A DNA stretch of 64,000 nucleotides from Mycolicibacterium komossense (GCF_025822605.1 NZ_JACKTY010000047.1:181649-245648), one strand, 5' to 3'. Positions 43,059 through 52,490 are shown, counted from the first letter of the stretch. Numbers and translations: made by a program. The notes: generated by a model not told the origin, from the sequence alone.

Positions 43059-44333
43059 GTGACCCGGCGCCACCTCGAGTACGGATGCGCGGTGGCCCTG
43101 ATCGGCATACTGGCCGGTCTCGCGGGCGCGACGACAACGGTGCTGCTGCACTGGATCGAGCACCTGACCTACCACTACTCCTTCGGCACCCTGCTGCAGG
43201 GCGTGTCACAGAGCAGCCCGATCCGCCGCGCCGTCGGTCCGATGCTCGGCGGCGCACTGGCCGGCTGCGGCTGGTGGTTCCTGCGCCGCCGGACCGTCGT
43301 GCCCGCCCTCACCGAGGTCATCAAGCCGAACCGGGCGTTTCCGCGGTTGACGCTGACCCTCGATGCCGCGCTGCAAGTGCTGATCGTGGGGACGGGCGCC
43401 TCGCTGGGGCGCGAGGGTGCGCCCCGGCAGTTCTCCGCCGCATTGGGAGATCTGGGGATATCACGGTGGACGGGGGTGGGCGGGGCATTGACCCAGCGGG
43501 ACCGAGAGATCCTGCTGGCCTGTGCAGCGGGTGCTGGACTGGGGGCGGTGTACAGCGTGCCGATCGGCGGAGCACTGTTCGCGGCCCAAATCCTCTTGGG
43601 CTCATGGCATCCCCGCGTCCTCGGTACCGCGCTGGTCACGTCGAGCCTCGGCGTCGCGGTGGCATCACCGGTCACCGGCGATGTGAGCCCGCTGCAGTGG
43701 CCAGACCCGAGCCTGTCCTATCTCCTCACCGGCTTCGCCGTGCTGCTGGCACCCCTGGCACTGGCCGCAGGTCTGCTTTTCAACAGGCTGATGTCGATGG
43801 CCCGGCCAAAACACATTTCGGCATCGTGGCTGCTGATCCCGGCCATCGCGGCGGCAGGACTGCTGATCGGCGTCTGCTCACACTGGTGGCCCGAGCTACC
43901 GGGTAACGGCAAGAGCATCTTGACCGTCAGCCTGGACAGCGGGATGACGCTGGGCGCAGCCGCGGTGATACTGCTGCTGAAACCCCTGGTCACCGCAGTG
44001 TTCCTGCGGGCCGGCGCAGTCGGCGGCATGCTGACCCCGTCACTGGCAACGGGTGCCGCGCTCGGCTCGGTGCTGGCTCTGTCCGTCGATACCTGGACCG
44101 ATCTGTCCGTCAGCGTGCCCGCGGTCTCGCTGGCATGCGCGGCGGGTGTTCTTGCCATCACCCAGCGGGCACCGGTCTGGGCGGCGATTTTCGTCTGGGA
44201 ACTGGCACGGCCGCCCTGGTGGCTGCTCGTCGTGTTCCTGGCTGCGGCGGCGAGTGCTCACGGCCTGCGCGTGCTCGGTGAGCGATGGCGCGCCGCAAGC
44301 ACCGAGGGCACCCGCGATCAGCATGCCGCTTGA
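43059..44333 (+). CDS. ClC-family chloride channel/antiporter
   Basis: The 424-aa protein has about 10-11 hydrophobic helices. It carries ClC selectivity segments: GASLGREGAPRQF (equivalent to the GKEGP motif), AAGAGLGAVYSVPIGGALFA, and a third-helix GAVGGMLTPSLATGAALG. No C-terminal CBS domains are present. It should move chloride or fluoride-like anions, possibly coupled to protons. GTG 43059 follows TAGATT by 6 bases. It lies 63 bp after exported protein B and is not obviously coupled to it. Confidence 0.9.
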   Translation: MTRRHLEYGCAVALIGILAGLAGATTTVLLHWIEHLTYHYSFGTLLQGVSQSSPIRRAVGPMLGGALAGCGWWFLRRRTVVPALTEVIKPNRAFPRLTLTLDAALQVLIVGTGASLGREGAPRQFSAALGDLGISRWTGVGGALTQRDREILLACAAGAGLGAVYSVPIGGALFAAQILLGSWHPRVLGTALVTSSLGVAVASPVTGDVSPLQWPDPSLSYLLTGFAVLLAPLALAAGLLFNRLMSMARPKHISASWLLIPAIAAAGLLIGVCSHWWPELPGNGKSILTVSLDSGMTLGAAAVILLLKPLVTAVFLRAGAVGGMLTPSLATGAALGSVLALSVDTWTDLSVSVPAVSLACAAGVLAITQRAPVWAAIFVWELARPPWWLLVVFLAAAASAHGLRVLGERWRAASTEGTRDQHAA

Positions 44334-45021
44334 CGAGCTGGGAAACTTTCCCGAATTGCGCATGCGAAGATCGGCAACGCTGGTTATCCCGTTCAGTTAA
44401 CCTACAATATCTGAGATCAGGCTGAGTATCGCCTGAGCGTCTGGCGTATTCATGCACGCTATGCCGAAATTTTTTCTCAGTAAGCCTCCGATAACCCGAT
44501 CGGTCTTCAGTCATCGCAACTTCGGGTTTCCTGTAAGGCTGGACGCAGTGCCCGAAAGATAGCAAACACCACTCCGTGGGGCACGTGGGTAACTGAGAGT
44601 GCGCCCATTCGACTCACCGGGCGATGCACCCCCTCGGCCGAGTACGCACCAGCGCCCCGCCATGGTGCCCGAAACAGGGGTTGTGGCATATCGCGGCAAG
44701 ACGGCAACACCACCCATTCCTCGCCGATTGCGCACAGCCCGGCCCGATCAGCTACGTGGCCACCCATGTTCATTCCGGCGCCAGCAACCCAGGTACGAAA
44801 CTTCAATCCATTAGGCGAACCGGGGGCGGCCGGCTTTGCTGCCAAGTCAGCAATCTTTTCAATCTCGCTAGATCAGCAATAACTGTGCATTTCACAGCCA
44901 TCTTCCAGTCGATTTGACATGCACGTCAGCAAATATTTTTTTCCCGATTTTTGCTTTGCTTCGGATGATTTGCTGGCTACGGTTTCATCAGGTCGGGGCT
45001 GCAGCAATCAGAGGGGTCATC
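44334..45021. other. 688-bp intergenic region, AT-rich toward its right end
   Basis: The longest non-coding stretch of the window. GGGAAACTTTCCC at 44340-44352 is a perfect 13-bp palindrome just after the ClC stop. The last 120 bases are unusually AT-rich for this genome, with TTGACA at 44914-44919 and a T-run at 44936-44942. ORFs here (for example 44507-44845 minus) have no protein-like features. A long leader or regulatory RNA is possible but not shown. Confidence 0.4.
44914..44939 (+). promoter_or_regulatory. candidate promoter of the 816-aa repeat protein
   Basis: A consensus -35 TTGACA (44914-44919) is followed after 14 bp by TATTTT (44934-44939), a short spacing that weakens the call. 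The leader to ATG 45022 would be about 75 bases. Confidence 0.25.
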
Positions 45022-47472
45022 ATGGAAGTAACCGTCCGGTCCTATCTCACATCCGGTATAGCCATGGTCGGAGCAGGCGTCATCGCGCTGGCTCCGCTTC
45101 AGATCAGCCCGCCGGATATTCAGCTCCACGCCGGCCATCCGGTCGTAGCGGTCGACAATATCGAGCTGTCCGCCTTCACCCCCTCTGATATCGCCGGTGC
45201 CGTCGGCCTACTCATCACCGGCGGATCGCTGGCCGTCAACCAAGGTCTGGCCAGCGCCAACACCGGCATCGCGCAGGGGCTCGCAACGGTGCAGAGCATC
45301 ACGTCGACTGCGCTCGGAACCACCTCTGCGGTCAACTCGACGCTCACCCAGTACGGCCTGCTGGCCCTGCAGACCGTCGCGGCCGATCCGTTGGACCCGG
45401 CGAGCTTCACCACCGCGATGGGGATTCTGGTACAGGGCGGATCCCTGGCCTTCAACCAGTCGCTGGCTGGGACGAACACCGCCATCGGTCAGGGCCTGGG
45501 TGGCTTGTCGGCCACCACCAGCACCGCACTCGGCGCGGCGTCCGCGATCAACAGCATCCTGACGCAGTACGGCCTGCTGGCGCTCAACCTCCTCGCCTCG
45601 CCGGCGGCGGTCGCAGCAGCCACACCCGCCGTCATCGCCGCGGCCACCCCCACGGCCGCGGCGCTGGCTCTGCCCACCCCGACCGATGTCAGCTCTGCGC
45701 TCGGCCTGCTCATCACCGGCGGCTCACTGGCGTTCAACTCCAGTCTGGCCACCGTCAACACCGCCGTGGGCCAGGCCCTCGGCGGTGCGTCAGCGGTGAC
45801 CAGCACAGCGCTGGGCGGCATCTCGGCAATCAACAACACGCTGACCACTGCTGGTCTGACCGCCTTCACCACGGTCGCGGCCAACCCGCTCAACCCGGCC
45901 AGTTACGCCGCCGCGCTGACTCTGCTGATCACGGGCGGTTCGACTGCCTTCAACCAGGGGTTGGCCAGCCTCAACACCGGGATCGGCCAAGTGCTCGGCA
46001 CGGTGTCGTCGCTCAGCAGCACCGGACTCGGGGGTATCTCCGCGGTCAACAGCATCCTGACCACCTACGGGTTGGCCGCCCTGGGTGCGCTGACCGCAAC
46101 GCCGGCAGTCACACCCTATGCCGTCGATCCCGCCGCGTCGGTGACGACCGCGGCGGCCGTCACCGCCACACCGACCGCGTCGGCGGCGGCGATCCCCGCA
46201 CCGAGCGGCGTCGCCTCCGCGCTGGGGATCCTGATATCCGGCGGCTCTACGGCGTTCAACCAAAGCCTGGCCAGCGCGAACACCGCGATCGCGCAGGGAC
46301 TCGGCGGGTTGGTGGCGGTGACCGACACCGCTCTGGGCGGCGTGGCAGCAGTCAACACCCTACTGACGAATTACGGTCTGCTGGCGTTGAATTCGGTCGC
46401 CGCCAACCCCCTCGACCCGGCCAGCTACGCGACAGCGCTCGGCTTGCTGATCACCGGCGGATCGCTGGCGTTCAACTCAGGTCTGGCCACCGCGAACACC
46501 GTGATCGGCCAGGGCCTCGGTACGCTGCAAACCGTCCTGGGCACCACGCTCGGCGGTATCTCGGCGGTCAACACCACCCTGACCAACACCGGTCTGGATG
46601 CGCTCGACGCGCTACTCAACCCGCGGGCGGCAGTGACGCCGGCCAGCACGATCACCCCTACGGTGAACGCCCTGTCCACCCCGGCTGCGGCGCTGGTCAT
46701 CCCCGGACCCGGTGATGTGGCGACCGCATTGGGCTTCCTGGTCCAGGGTGGTTCGACGGCGTTCAACCAGACACTGGCCGGGCTGAACACCGGTATCGCC
46801 GAGGGGCTCGGTGGACTCTCGTCACTGACCAGCATCGGCCTCGGCGCCATCGCGGCAGCCAACACGACGCTGACCACCGCAGGGCTGGCCGCGCTCAACA
46901 CTATTGTCGCTGCTCCCCTGAATCCGGCCAGTTACGTTGCAGCAGGGGCGATTCTGGCGCAGGCTGGCTCGACCGCCTTGAACCAGAGCCTGGCCAGCCT
47001 CAACACCGGCATCGCCACCGGCCTCGGCACCCTCCAGGCGGTCACTTCGACCGCGCTGGGCACGGCTTCGGCAGTCAACACCACGCTGACCACGGCGGGG
47101 CTGAACGCGCTCAACGCGCTGACGAACACACCTGTCACGGTCGCCGTGACACCGGCACTGGCGGCGGCCAAGGTCGCCAACACCCAGAGCCTGGCCACAG
47201 TCGCCGATCCGTCCGCCTCGTCGACCAGCACGGTGACGCTCTCGGTGCCCAAGTCAGTCACGGCGGCGAAGACGGCCGACAAGCCCGCCACCCCCGCGAC
47301 AGCCAAGGTCACGACCACCGCGTCGGCCCCGGCGGCCAGCACCTCGGCCACCGCCGGTACCCAGACGAAAGCCGGCAACCCGGTCAAGAAAGCCAGCGAC
47401 CAGGTGAAGAAGGCCAGCGGCGCCGACAAGAAGTCGACAGGCAAGTCGACCGGCGGTGGTGGCGCCAAGTAG
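45022..47472 (+). CDS. exported repeat protein with 4 x 2 tandem modules, member C of the LTxGxA family
   Basis: The 816-aa protein begins MEVTVRSYLTSGIAMVGAGV; GAGGGG precedes ATG 45022. Residues about 55-720 contain eight copies of a roughly 70-residue unit. The unit core is ALGLLITGGS.AFN..LA, then N T.I.QGLG, then TALG..SAVN..LT..GL.AL. Odd units end in NPLDPASY; even units end in a variable Ala/Thr/Pro linker closing with P.P.DV, so they form four pairs. The last about 100 residues are Ala/Lys/Ser-rich. It is 70 percent small residues. Unknown function; an adhesin- or channel-like envelope role is speculation. Confidence 0.85.
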   Translation: MEVTVRSYLTSGIAMVGAGVIALAPLQISPPDIQLHAGHPVVAVDNIELSAFTPSDIAGAVGLLITGGSLAVNQGLASANTGIAQGLATVQSITSTALGTTSAVNSTLTQYGLLALQTVAADPLDPASFTTAMGILVQGGSLAFNQSLAGTNTAIGQGLGGLSATTSTALGAASAINSILTQYGLLALNLLASPAAVAAATPAVIAAATPTAAALALPTPTDVSSALGLLITGGSLAFNSSLATVNTAVGQALGGASAVTSTALGGISAINNTLTTAGLTAFTTVAANPLNPASYAAALTLLITGGSTAFNQGLASLNTGIGQVLGTVSSLSSTGLGGISAVNSILTTYGLAALGALTATPAVTPYAVDPAASVTTAAAVTATPTASAAAIPAPSGVASALGILISGGSTAFNQSLASANTAIAQGLGGLVAVTDTALGGVAAVNTLLTNYGLLALNSVAANPLDPASYATALGLLITGGSLAFNSGLATANTVIGQGLGTLQTVLGTTLGGISAVNTTLTNTGLDALDALLNPRAAVTPASTITPTVNALSTPAAALVIPGPGDVATALGFLVQGGSTAFNQTLAGLNTGIAEGLGGLSSLTSIGLGAIAAANTTLTTAGLAALNTIVAAPLNPASYVAAGAILAQAGSTALNQSLASLNTGIATGLGTLQAVTSTALGTASAVNTTLTTAGLNALNALTNTPVTVAVTPALAAAKVANTQSLATVADPSASSTSTVTLSVPKSVTAAKTADKPATPATAKVTTTASAPAASTSATAGTQTKAGNPVKKASDQVKKASGADKKSTGKSTGGGGAK

Positions 47473-47503
47473 ACAGAGCCTCTGCCTGGCCCCCTGTATG
47501 GAC

Positions 47504-47541
47504 CTCAGCCCTGTTCTGGCCCCCTCCAGAGCGGGGCTGAG
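47504..47541. terminator. two-part hairpin terminator
   Basis: CTCAGCCC (47504-47511) pairs with GGGCTGAG (47534-47541), with an inner TCTGG/CCAGA stem (47515-47519, 47526-47530). It lies between the convergent 816-aa gene and lpqW. Confidence 0.65.
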
Positions 47542-47568
47542 CCCTGGGTGGGGCTCACCCCGGAAATG

Positions 47569-49503
47569 TCACTGCGGCGTCTTGGCCCAGTTGCCCGCAT
47601 CGCCGACGATCCCGACCGGTACCGCACCGGTCAGACTCACGTTCTGCACCGACGGGCCTGCCGCGACGATCGTCGTGTCCTGCAGGATCGGGAGCACCGT
47701 TGCCATGTTCCACAGCCGGGGTTCAACGGCGGTGATCACGTCGTTGATGTCCTTCGAACCGTCCAGCGCGCCGTCGATATTGGGCTGGATGCTGCGATCG
47801 CAGATCTCGGTCAGATTGGACGGCGCCTGAACGAGTTCACCGGATTCCCGCGCCGGCCCAGACGTGGTGGTGGCGGGTCCCGTGGTCGCGGTCGTGGTCG
47901 TCCCCGACGCTGTGGCAGACGACGTGGTGGCAGACGACGTGGTAGCAGACGACGTCGGCGTCGGTGCGCCAGACGAGGGTGACGGGGTGGCCGGCGTCGG
48001 TGACACCGCCGTCGACTCCAGGGCCGGACAGCCGTACCGCGACGCCAACAGCGTCGCCAGGTCACCGCCGGCGCTGTGCCAGCCCACGATGGCGTCGACG
48101 CGGTTGTTGGTCAGCGCATCTCCGTACAGCACAACGGGATCCAGCGCCGACACCGAGGCAGCGATCCCCACGTTGCGCAGCTGATCGGCCGCGGTGTTGG
48201 CGACCGCCACCGACGTCGGGTCGTTAGAGGCCACTCCGAGCACCAGTGACAACTGGGTGCCGTCCTTGCTGATCCGCCCGCGGGTGACTTCCGGCGGCGG
48301 GGTCGGTGCACTCGAGGTCCGCGAACCGGCAGACGGCGCGGGCGATGACGACGCCGGCGTGTCCCGTTCGATCACGTACCCGGCCTGCGCCAGCAGGGCG
48401 AGTGCGGCATCCTGCGTCATCGCCGGCGGCGCAGTCGGTACATAGCCGGGATCGGACGGGGACCGGATCTGGGCCTGCGCCAACGTGACGGTGTTGTCGC
48501 TGCCGGCGCCGACCGCGGCCAGCAGGTCCACATCGAGCAGCCCGAGCAGCGCCTTGCGCACCTGCGGATCCGTGAGCTGAGGCTGCTGCGCGCGCAGCAG
48601 CAGCTGCATGACACGCGGTGTCACGATGCGTGCTGTCCGCACGTCGGGGATCGCGGAGAGCTGCGCAAACGCGGCCGCTCCGCCGTGGACCTGGGCGACC
48701 TGGGTGTCGCCGTTACGAATGGAGTCGGCCAGCGCGGCGGGAGCGCCCGCTCGCCGGAACAGGATCTGATCGGGTCGCGCCGGTTGACCCCAGTACCGGT
48801 CGTTGCGGGCGAGCAGGATTTCGTCACGCTGGGGGTCGATGCTCTCGACGCGGAACTGCCCGCCGGTGACGGGCATGGCCCGCGCCAGTCCGGCCAGGAA
48901 TCCGCCCGGCACATCCTTGACGATGTGCGCGGGCACGATGTCGTTGAACAGTTCCCGCCACGCCGGGTACGGCTGCGAGAACGTGACGACGGCCGTCTTA
49001 CCGCCGTCGATCGACTGCACACCGGTGATCAGGTCGTACCCCGCCGGATCGACCACGCCGGGCTCACTGACCATCTGGCGCCACAGATACCAGAAGTCAT
49101 CGGCGGCGATCGGCGCGTTGTCGGTCCACTGCGCCTCGGGCCGGATCTTGTAGGTGACGGTGAACGGATTCTCGCTGGTCACCTCCGCGGACTGCAGCAA
49201 GGTGGTGTCCAGCTCCCAGCGCGATCCCGTCGGGCTGGCCGGGTCCGGTACCGGACGGAACGATGACGGCAGCACCAGCGCGCTGATCGCGGCGTTCACC
49301 GGCGACTGATCCGACAGCAGATGCGGATTGAAACCGGCACCGATCGCGTCGATGCCCATGATGATCTGCGTCGCCTTGGCGGGCGGCGGCGGCGTGCTCT
49401 GCGTCGTCTCCGTGCTCTGCGGGGCCGGGGGCGGGCTGACCGTGCAGCCGGCCACGATGAGCACCATGCCGATGGTGAACAGTTGACGGAATCCGGTCGG
49501 CAC
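47569..49503 (-). CDS. lpqW: lipoprotein LpqW, SBP-like
   Basis: The 644-aa protein starts at GTG 49503 (VPTGFRQLF...), with lipobox LIVAGC and a Pro/Thr-rich linker after the Cys. The body has the type-5 extracellular solute-binding fold, seen in IMGIDAIGAGFNPHLLSDQS and YKIRPEAQWTDNAPIAADDF. In mycobacteria LpqW channels PIM intermediates between PIM and LM/LAM synthesis and works with PimE (established, recalled); pimE lies 7 kb away here. A low-complexity Ser/Thr/Ala insert near the C-terminus (47880-48000) is longer than needed for the fold. Confidence 0.9.
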   Translation of the reverse strand: MPTGFRQLFTIGMVLIVAGCTVSPPPAPQSTETTQSTPPPPAKATQIIMGIDAIGAGFNPHLLSDQSPVNAAISALVLPSSFRPVPDPASPTGSRWELDTTLLQSAEVTSENPFTVTYKIRPEAQWTDNAPIAADDFWYLWRQMVSEPGVVDPAGYDLITGVQSIDGGKTAVVTFSQPYPAWRELFNDIVPAHIVKDVPGGFLAGLARAMPVTGGQFRVESIDPQRDEILLARNDRYWGQPARPDQILFRRAGAPAALADSIRNGDTQVAQVHGGAAAFAQLSAIPDVRTARIVTPRVMQLLLRAQQPQLTDPQVRKALLGLLDVDLLAAVGAGSDNTVTLAQAQIRSPSDPGYVPTAPPAMTQDAALALLAQAGYVIERDTPASSSPAPSAGSRTSSAPTPPPEVTRGRISKDGTQLSLVLGVASNDPTSVAVANTAADQLRNVGIAASVSALDPVVLYGDALTNNRVDAIVGWHSAGGDLATLLASRYGCPALESTAVSPTPATPSPSSGAPTPTSSATTSSATTSSATASGTTTTATTGPATTTSGPARESGELVQAPSNLTEICDRSIQPNIDGALDGSKDINDVITAVEPRLWNMATVLPILQDTTIVAAGPSVQNVSLTGAVPVGIVGDAGNWAKTPQ

Positions 49504-49532
49504 GCCCTTCAGGGTATCGACCGGTATTTGGC

Positions 49533-51434
49533 TCAGCCCTGCGCCTTCGACCGCGCCTTGTTCCGTGCGCGCATCGTCGCGTTCAGCTCCGCCTTGCGGA
49601 CCCGCACGATCTCCGGCGTCACCTCGACGCACTCGTCGTTGGCGCAGAACTCCATGGCCTGCTCCAAATCGAGCTCCAACGGCCGGGCCAGCGTTTCGAA
49701 GACGTCGGCGGTCGAGGACCGCATATTCGTCAGCTTCTTCTCGCGGGTGACGTTGACATCGAGATCCTCGGCGCGCGGGTTGATCCCGACGACCTGACCC
49801 TCATACGTGTCGTCACCGGGCTCGACGAAGAACTGCCCGCGATCGGCGAGCTGGATCATCGCGAACGGGGTTACCGAGCCGGTGCGGTCCGAGACCAACG
49901 AGCCGGTGTGGCGGGCGCGGATCTCGCCGGCCCACGGGCGGTAGCCGTCGAATACGGCGTTGGCGATACCCGTGCCGCGCGTGAGTGTCAGGAAATCGGT
50001 CCGGAAGCCGATCAGCCCGCGGCTTGGCACTATGAAGTCCATCCGGACCCAACCCGCCGCATGGTTGGCCATCTCTTCCATCCGGCCCTTACGGCCAGCC
50101 ATCAGCTGGGTGATGGCGCCGACGAACTCTTCCGGGCAGTCGATGGTCATCGCTTCGAAGGGCTCGTGCAGCTTTCCGTCGATGGTCCTGGTGACCACCT
50201 GCGGCTTGCCGACGGTCAGCTCGAACCCTTCGCGGCGCATCTGCTCGACGAGAACGGCCAGCGCCAGCTCACCACGGCCCTGCACCTCCCAGGCGTCGGG
50301 CCGGTCGATGTCGACGACTTTGATGGACACGTTACCGATCAGCTCACTGTCGAGGCGGTTCTTCACCATCCGCGCGGTCAGCTTGTGACCGGAGACCTTG
50401 CCCGCCAGCGGCGAGGTGTTGGTGCCGATGGTCACCGAGATCGCCGGCTCGTCGACGGTGATCCGCGGCAGGGCATGGGCGTGTTCGGGGTCGGCCAGGG
50501 TGTCGCCGATCATGATCTCGGGCATGCCGGCGACGGCGACGATATCGCCGGCGATGGCCTCATCCGTCGGGCGACGGTCCACGCCCTCGGTGACCAGCAG
50601 CTCGGTGACCTTCGCGTTGGTGATGACGGGATGCCCGTCGACCTCGCGCATCCAGGCGACCTGCTGGCCCTTGCGGAGCCGGCCCTTGTAGATCCGGATC
50701 AGGGCGAGGCGGCCGAGGAAGGCCGACGCGTCGAGGTTGGTCACCAGCGCCTGCAGCGGCGCCTGGGGGTCACCCTGTGGCGGCGGGATGTGCTCGAGCA
50801 GAACGTCGAAGAGCGGGTCGAGGTTCTCACCGTCAGGGTTTTCACCATTGGACGGCTCGGTGGTGCTGGCGATGCCGGCGCGGCCGGACGCGTACAGAAC
50901 CGGCAGGCCGAGCGCGTCCTCGGCCGCCTTCTGCGCGTCGTCGTCCAGGTCGGAGGCGACGTCGAGGAGTAGGTCGTGGCTCTCGGACACCACCTCGGCG
51001 ATCCGGGCGTCGGGCCGATCGGTCTTGTTGACCACCAGAATCACCGGCAGGTGTGCGGCGAGCGCCTTGCGCAGCACGAATCGGGTCTGCGGCAGCGGCC
51101 CCTCGGAGGCGTCGACCAGCAACAGCACGCCGTCGACCATGGACAGCCCGCGCTCCACCTCGCCGCCGAAGTCGGCGTGGCCCGGGGTGTCGATGACGTT
51201 GATCACCGTCATCGAGCCATCCGGGTGGTGCCGGTGCACCGAGGTGTTCTTGGCCAGGATGGTGATTCCCTTTTCCTTTTCCAGGTCACCGGAGTCCATC
51301 AGCCGCTCGACAGCATCGTCGCCCCGATGCGACAGGGCGCCGGACTGCCGAAGCATCGCGTCGACCAGGGTTGTCTTGCCGTGGTCGACGTGAGCGACGA
51401 TGGCGACGTTCCGAAAATCAGAGGGAAGATCCAC
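49533..51434 (-). CDS. typA: ribosome-associated GTPase TypA/BipA
   Basis: The 633-aa translational GTPase has G1 AHVDHGKTT, G3 DTPGH, G4 NKTD, EF-G-like domains II, III and V, and the TypA-specific C-terminal domain (RGLIGFRTDFLTLTRGTG). It binds ribosomes and affects assembly and stress adaptation. A lone mycobacterial copy next to lpqW corresponds to Rv1165. Divergent from the 55-aa Cys-rich gene. Confidence 0.95.
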   Translation of the reverse strand: MDLPSDFRNVAIVAHVDHGKTTLVDAMLRQSGALSHRGDDAVERLMDSGDLEKEKGITILAKNTSVHRHHPDGSMTVINVIDTPGHADFGGEVERGLSMVDGVLLLVDASEGPLPQTRFVLRKALAAHLPVILVVNKTDRPDARIAEVVSESHDLLLDVASDLDDDAQKAAEDALGLPVLYASGRAGIASTTEPSNGENPDGENLDPLFDVLLEHIPPPQGDPQAPLQALVTNLDASAFLGRLALIRIYKGRLRKGQQVAWMREVDGHPVITNAKVTELLVTEGVDRRPTDEAIAGDIVAVAGMPEIMIGDTLADPEHAHALPRITVDEPAISVTIGTNTSPLAGKVSGHKLTARMVKNRLDSELIGNVSIKVVDIDRPDAWEVQGRGELALAVLVEQMRREGFELTVGKPQVVTRTIDGKLHEPFEAMTIDCPEEFVGAITQLMAGRKGRMEEMANHAAGWVRMDFIVPSRGLIGFRTDFLTLTRGTGIANAVFDGYRPWAGEIRARHTGSLVSDRTGSVTPFAMIQLADRGQFFVEPGDDTYEGQVVGINPRAEDLDVNVTREKKLTNMRSSTADVFETLARPLELDLEQAMEFCANDECVEVTPEIVRVRKAELNATMRARNKARSKAQG

Positions 51435-51498
51435 GTCAATGATTGTCGCAGTGTGGGTACCCGATCACGAAAACGAAGAAAGTCCACGGTAGTAAAAG

Positions 51499-51666
51499 GT
51501 GAAGTACACCGATCTGACCGGCATCAAGCCGAAGAAGAAGTGCTGCCGCAGTAAGCCCCGCTGCAAGCGCTGCCCGCTGGTGCTGCACAAGGTGCACAAG
51601 GCCGAGTTGACGGGGGTGCGCGGAAAAGCCTTGGAGAAAGTTTTCAAACGGGCGAGAAAATCCTGA
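51499..51666 (+). CDS. 55-aa basic Cys-rich small protein
   Basis: A frame of 55 codons from GTG 51499 (VKYTDLTGIKPKKKCCRSKP...) to TGA 51664-51666. The four cysteines sit in CCRSKPRCKRCP, a compact metal-binding-like knuckle (CC-x5-C-x2-C), followed by a basic amphipathic helix (VHKAELTGVRGKALEKVFKR). About a third of residues are Lys/Arg, so nucleic-acid or ribosome contact is likely. The start lacks a strong Shine-Dalgarno. Being divergent from typA, it shares its promoter region. I recall similar small actinobacterial proteins but no function. Confidence 0.75.
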   Translation: MKYTDLTGIKPKKKCCRSKPRCKRCPLVLHKVHKAELTGVRGKALEKVFKRARKS

Positions 51667-51748
51667 TGACCTCGGAGAATGCGTTTCCGGGTGGCACTAC
51701 CGCGCGTAGCGTGGAGGCGTTCGGTCACGTGTGATTGGAGGTCCGATC

Positions 51749-52021
51749 ATGACGGTCTACGAAGTCCTCACAGTCGTTGTCGTCGTCGTACTGGCAACTG
51801 CTGCCACCGCGGCGATCTACCTGGGATTGTTGAACTGGGCGGGTGGAGTGTTCGTCGTGCGGTGTGCCGCGTGTCACCATCTGACGCTGTCTCCGGAGAA
51901 CCTTCCGCAGCCGTCCTGCCCGCATTGCCGGCACCCGGCGCTCACGCATCCCCTCTACACCGCTAATCACATCGGGCAGCCGCGAGCCGTTCGCGTGGTA
52001 GGAGACGCGCTGAAGTATTGA
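51749..52021 (+). CDS. membrane-anchored zinc-ribbon protein
   Basis: The 90-aa protein starts at ATG 51749 with TTGGAGG 7 bases upstream, rather than at 51731. One N-terminal transmembrane helix (VLTVVVVVVLATAATAAIYL, about residues 5-28) is followed by a zinc-ribbon with RCAACHH and SCPHCRHP, and a short tail. It is convergent with mutT2, 4 bp apart. Role unknown. Confidence 0.78.
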   Translation: MTVYEVLTVVVVVVLATAATAAIYLGLLNWAGGVFVVRCAACHHLTLSPENLPQPSCPHCRHPALTHPLYTANHIGQPRAVRVVGDALKY

Positions 52022-52025
52022 CCCG

Positions 52026-52424
52026 TCAGCGCCGTCCTCGCCCCATGGCCGCGGCGAGCTCGGGCAGCCACGTCGTGTCGGCAGGTACCCAGGGCAGCTC
52101 CGGCAGCTCGGCGGCCCGCACCCAACGCAGCGCGCGGTGATCATGCGGGTGCAGCGTGCCGCCGAGCTGCGTGACGAAATAGGCGCGCAGCGTCATCGTC
52201 GAACTCAATGCAACGTCCGCCCCGAGCCGTTCCCCCACTGCCACGTCGACCCCGAGTTCCTCACGCAGCTCACGGACCAGGGCGTCGGCATCGTTCTCCC
52301 CCACGGCGACCTTGCCCCCGGGCAGTTCCCACAATCCGGCCAGCTGGGGTGGGCGCTCACGCTGGGCCACCAGCAGAGCCGAACCGGCGATCAACGCCCC
52401 CGCAACGACAATCTGGGTCGGCAC
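52026..52424 (-). CDS. mutT2: MutT-type NUDIX hydrolase MutT2
   Basis: A 132-aa enzyme with a canonical NUDIX box: GGKVAVGENDADALVREL then REELGV. It removes oxidised or modified pyrimidine and purine triphosphates; M. tuberculosis MutT2 (Rv1160) prefers dCTP and 5-methyl-dCTP (recalled). Length and position fit. ATG 52424. Confidence 0.9.
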   Translation of the reverse strand: MPTQIVVAGALIAGSALLVAQRERPPQLAGLWELPGGKVAVGENDADALVRELREELGVDVAVGERLGADVALSSTMTLRAYFVTQLGGTLHPHDHRALRWVRAAELPELPWVPADTTWLPELAAAMGRGRR

Positions 52425-52490
52425 AGTGGCTCACGCTACGCACCCCCGGCCGGAACCTGAACGCAACCGACGGCGAAGAAGCGCGATGCT

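Noticed and set aside
44507..44845. 112-aa minus-strand ORF in the long intergenic gap
   Set aside because: No ribosome binding site, no recognisable motif and unlikely composition; overlapping frames look equally random.
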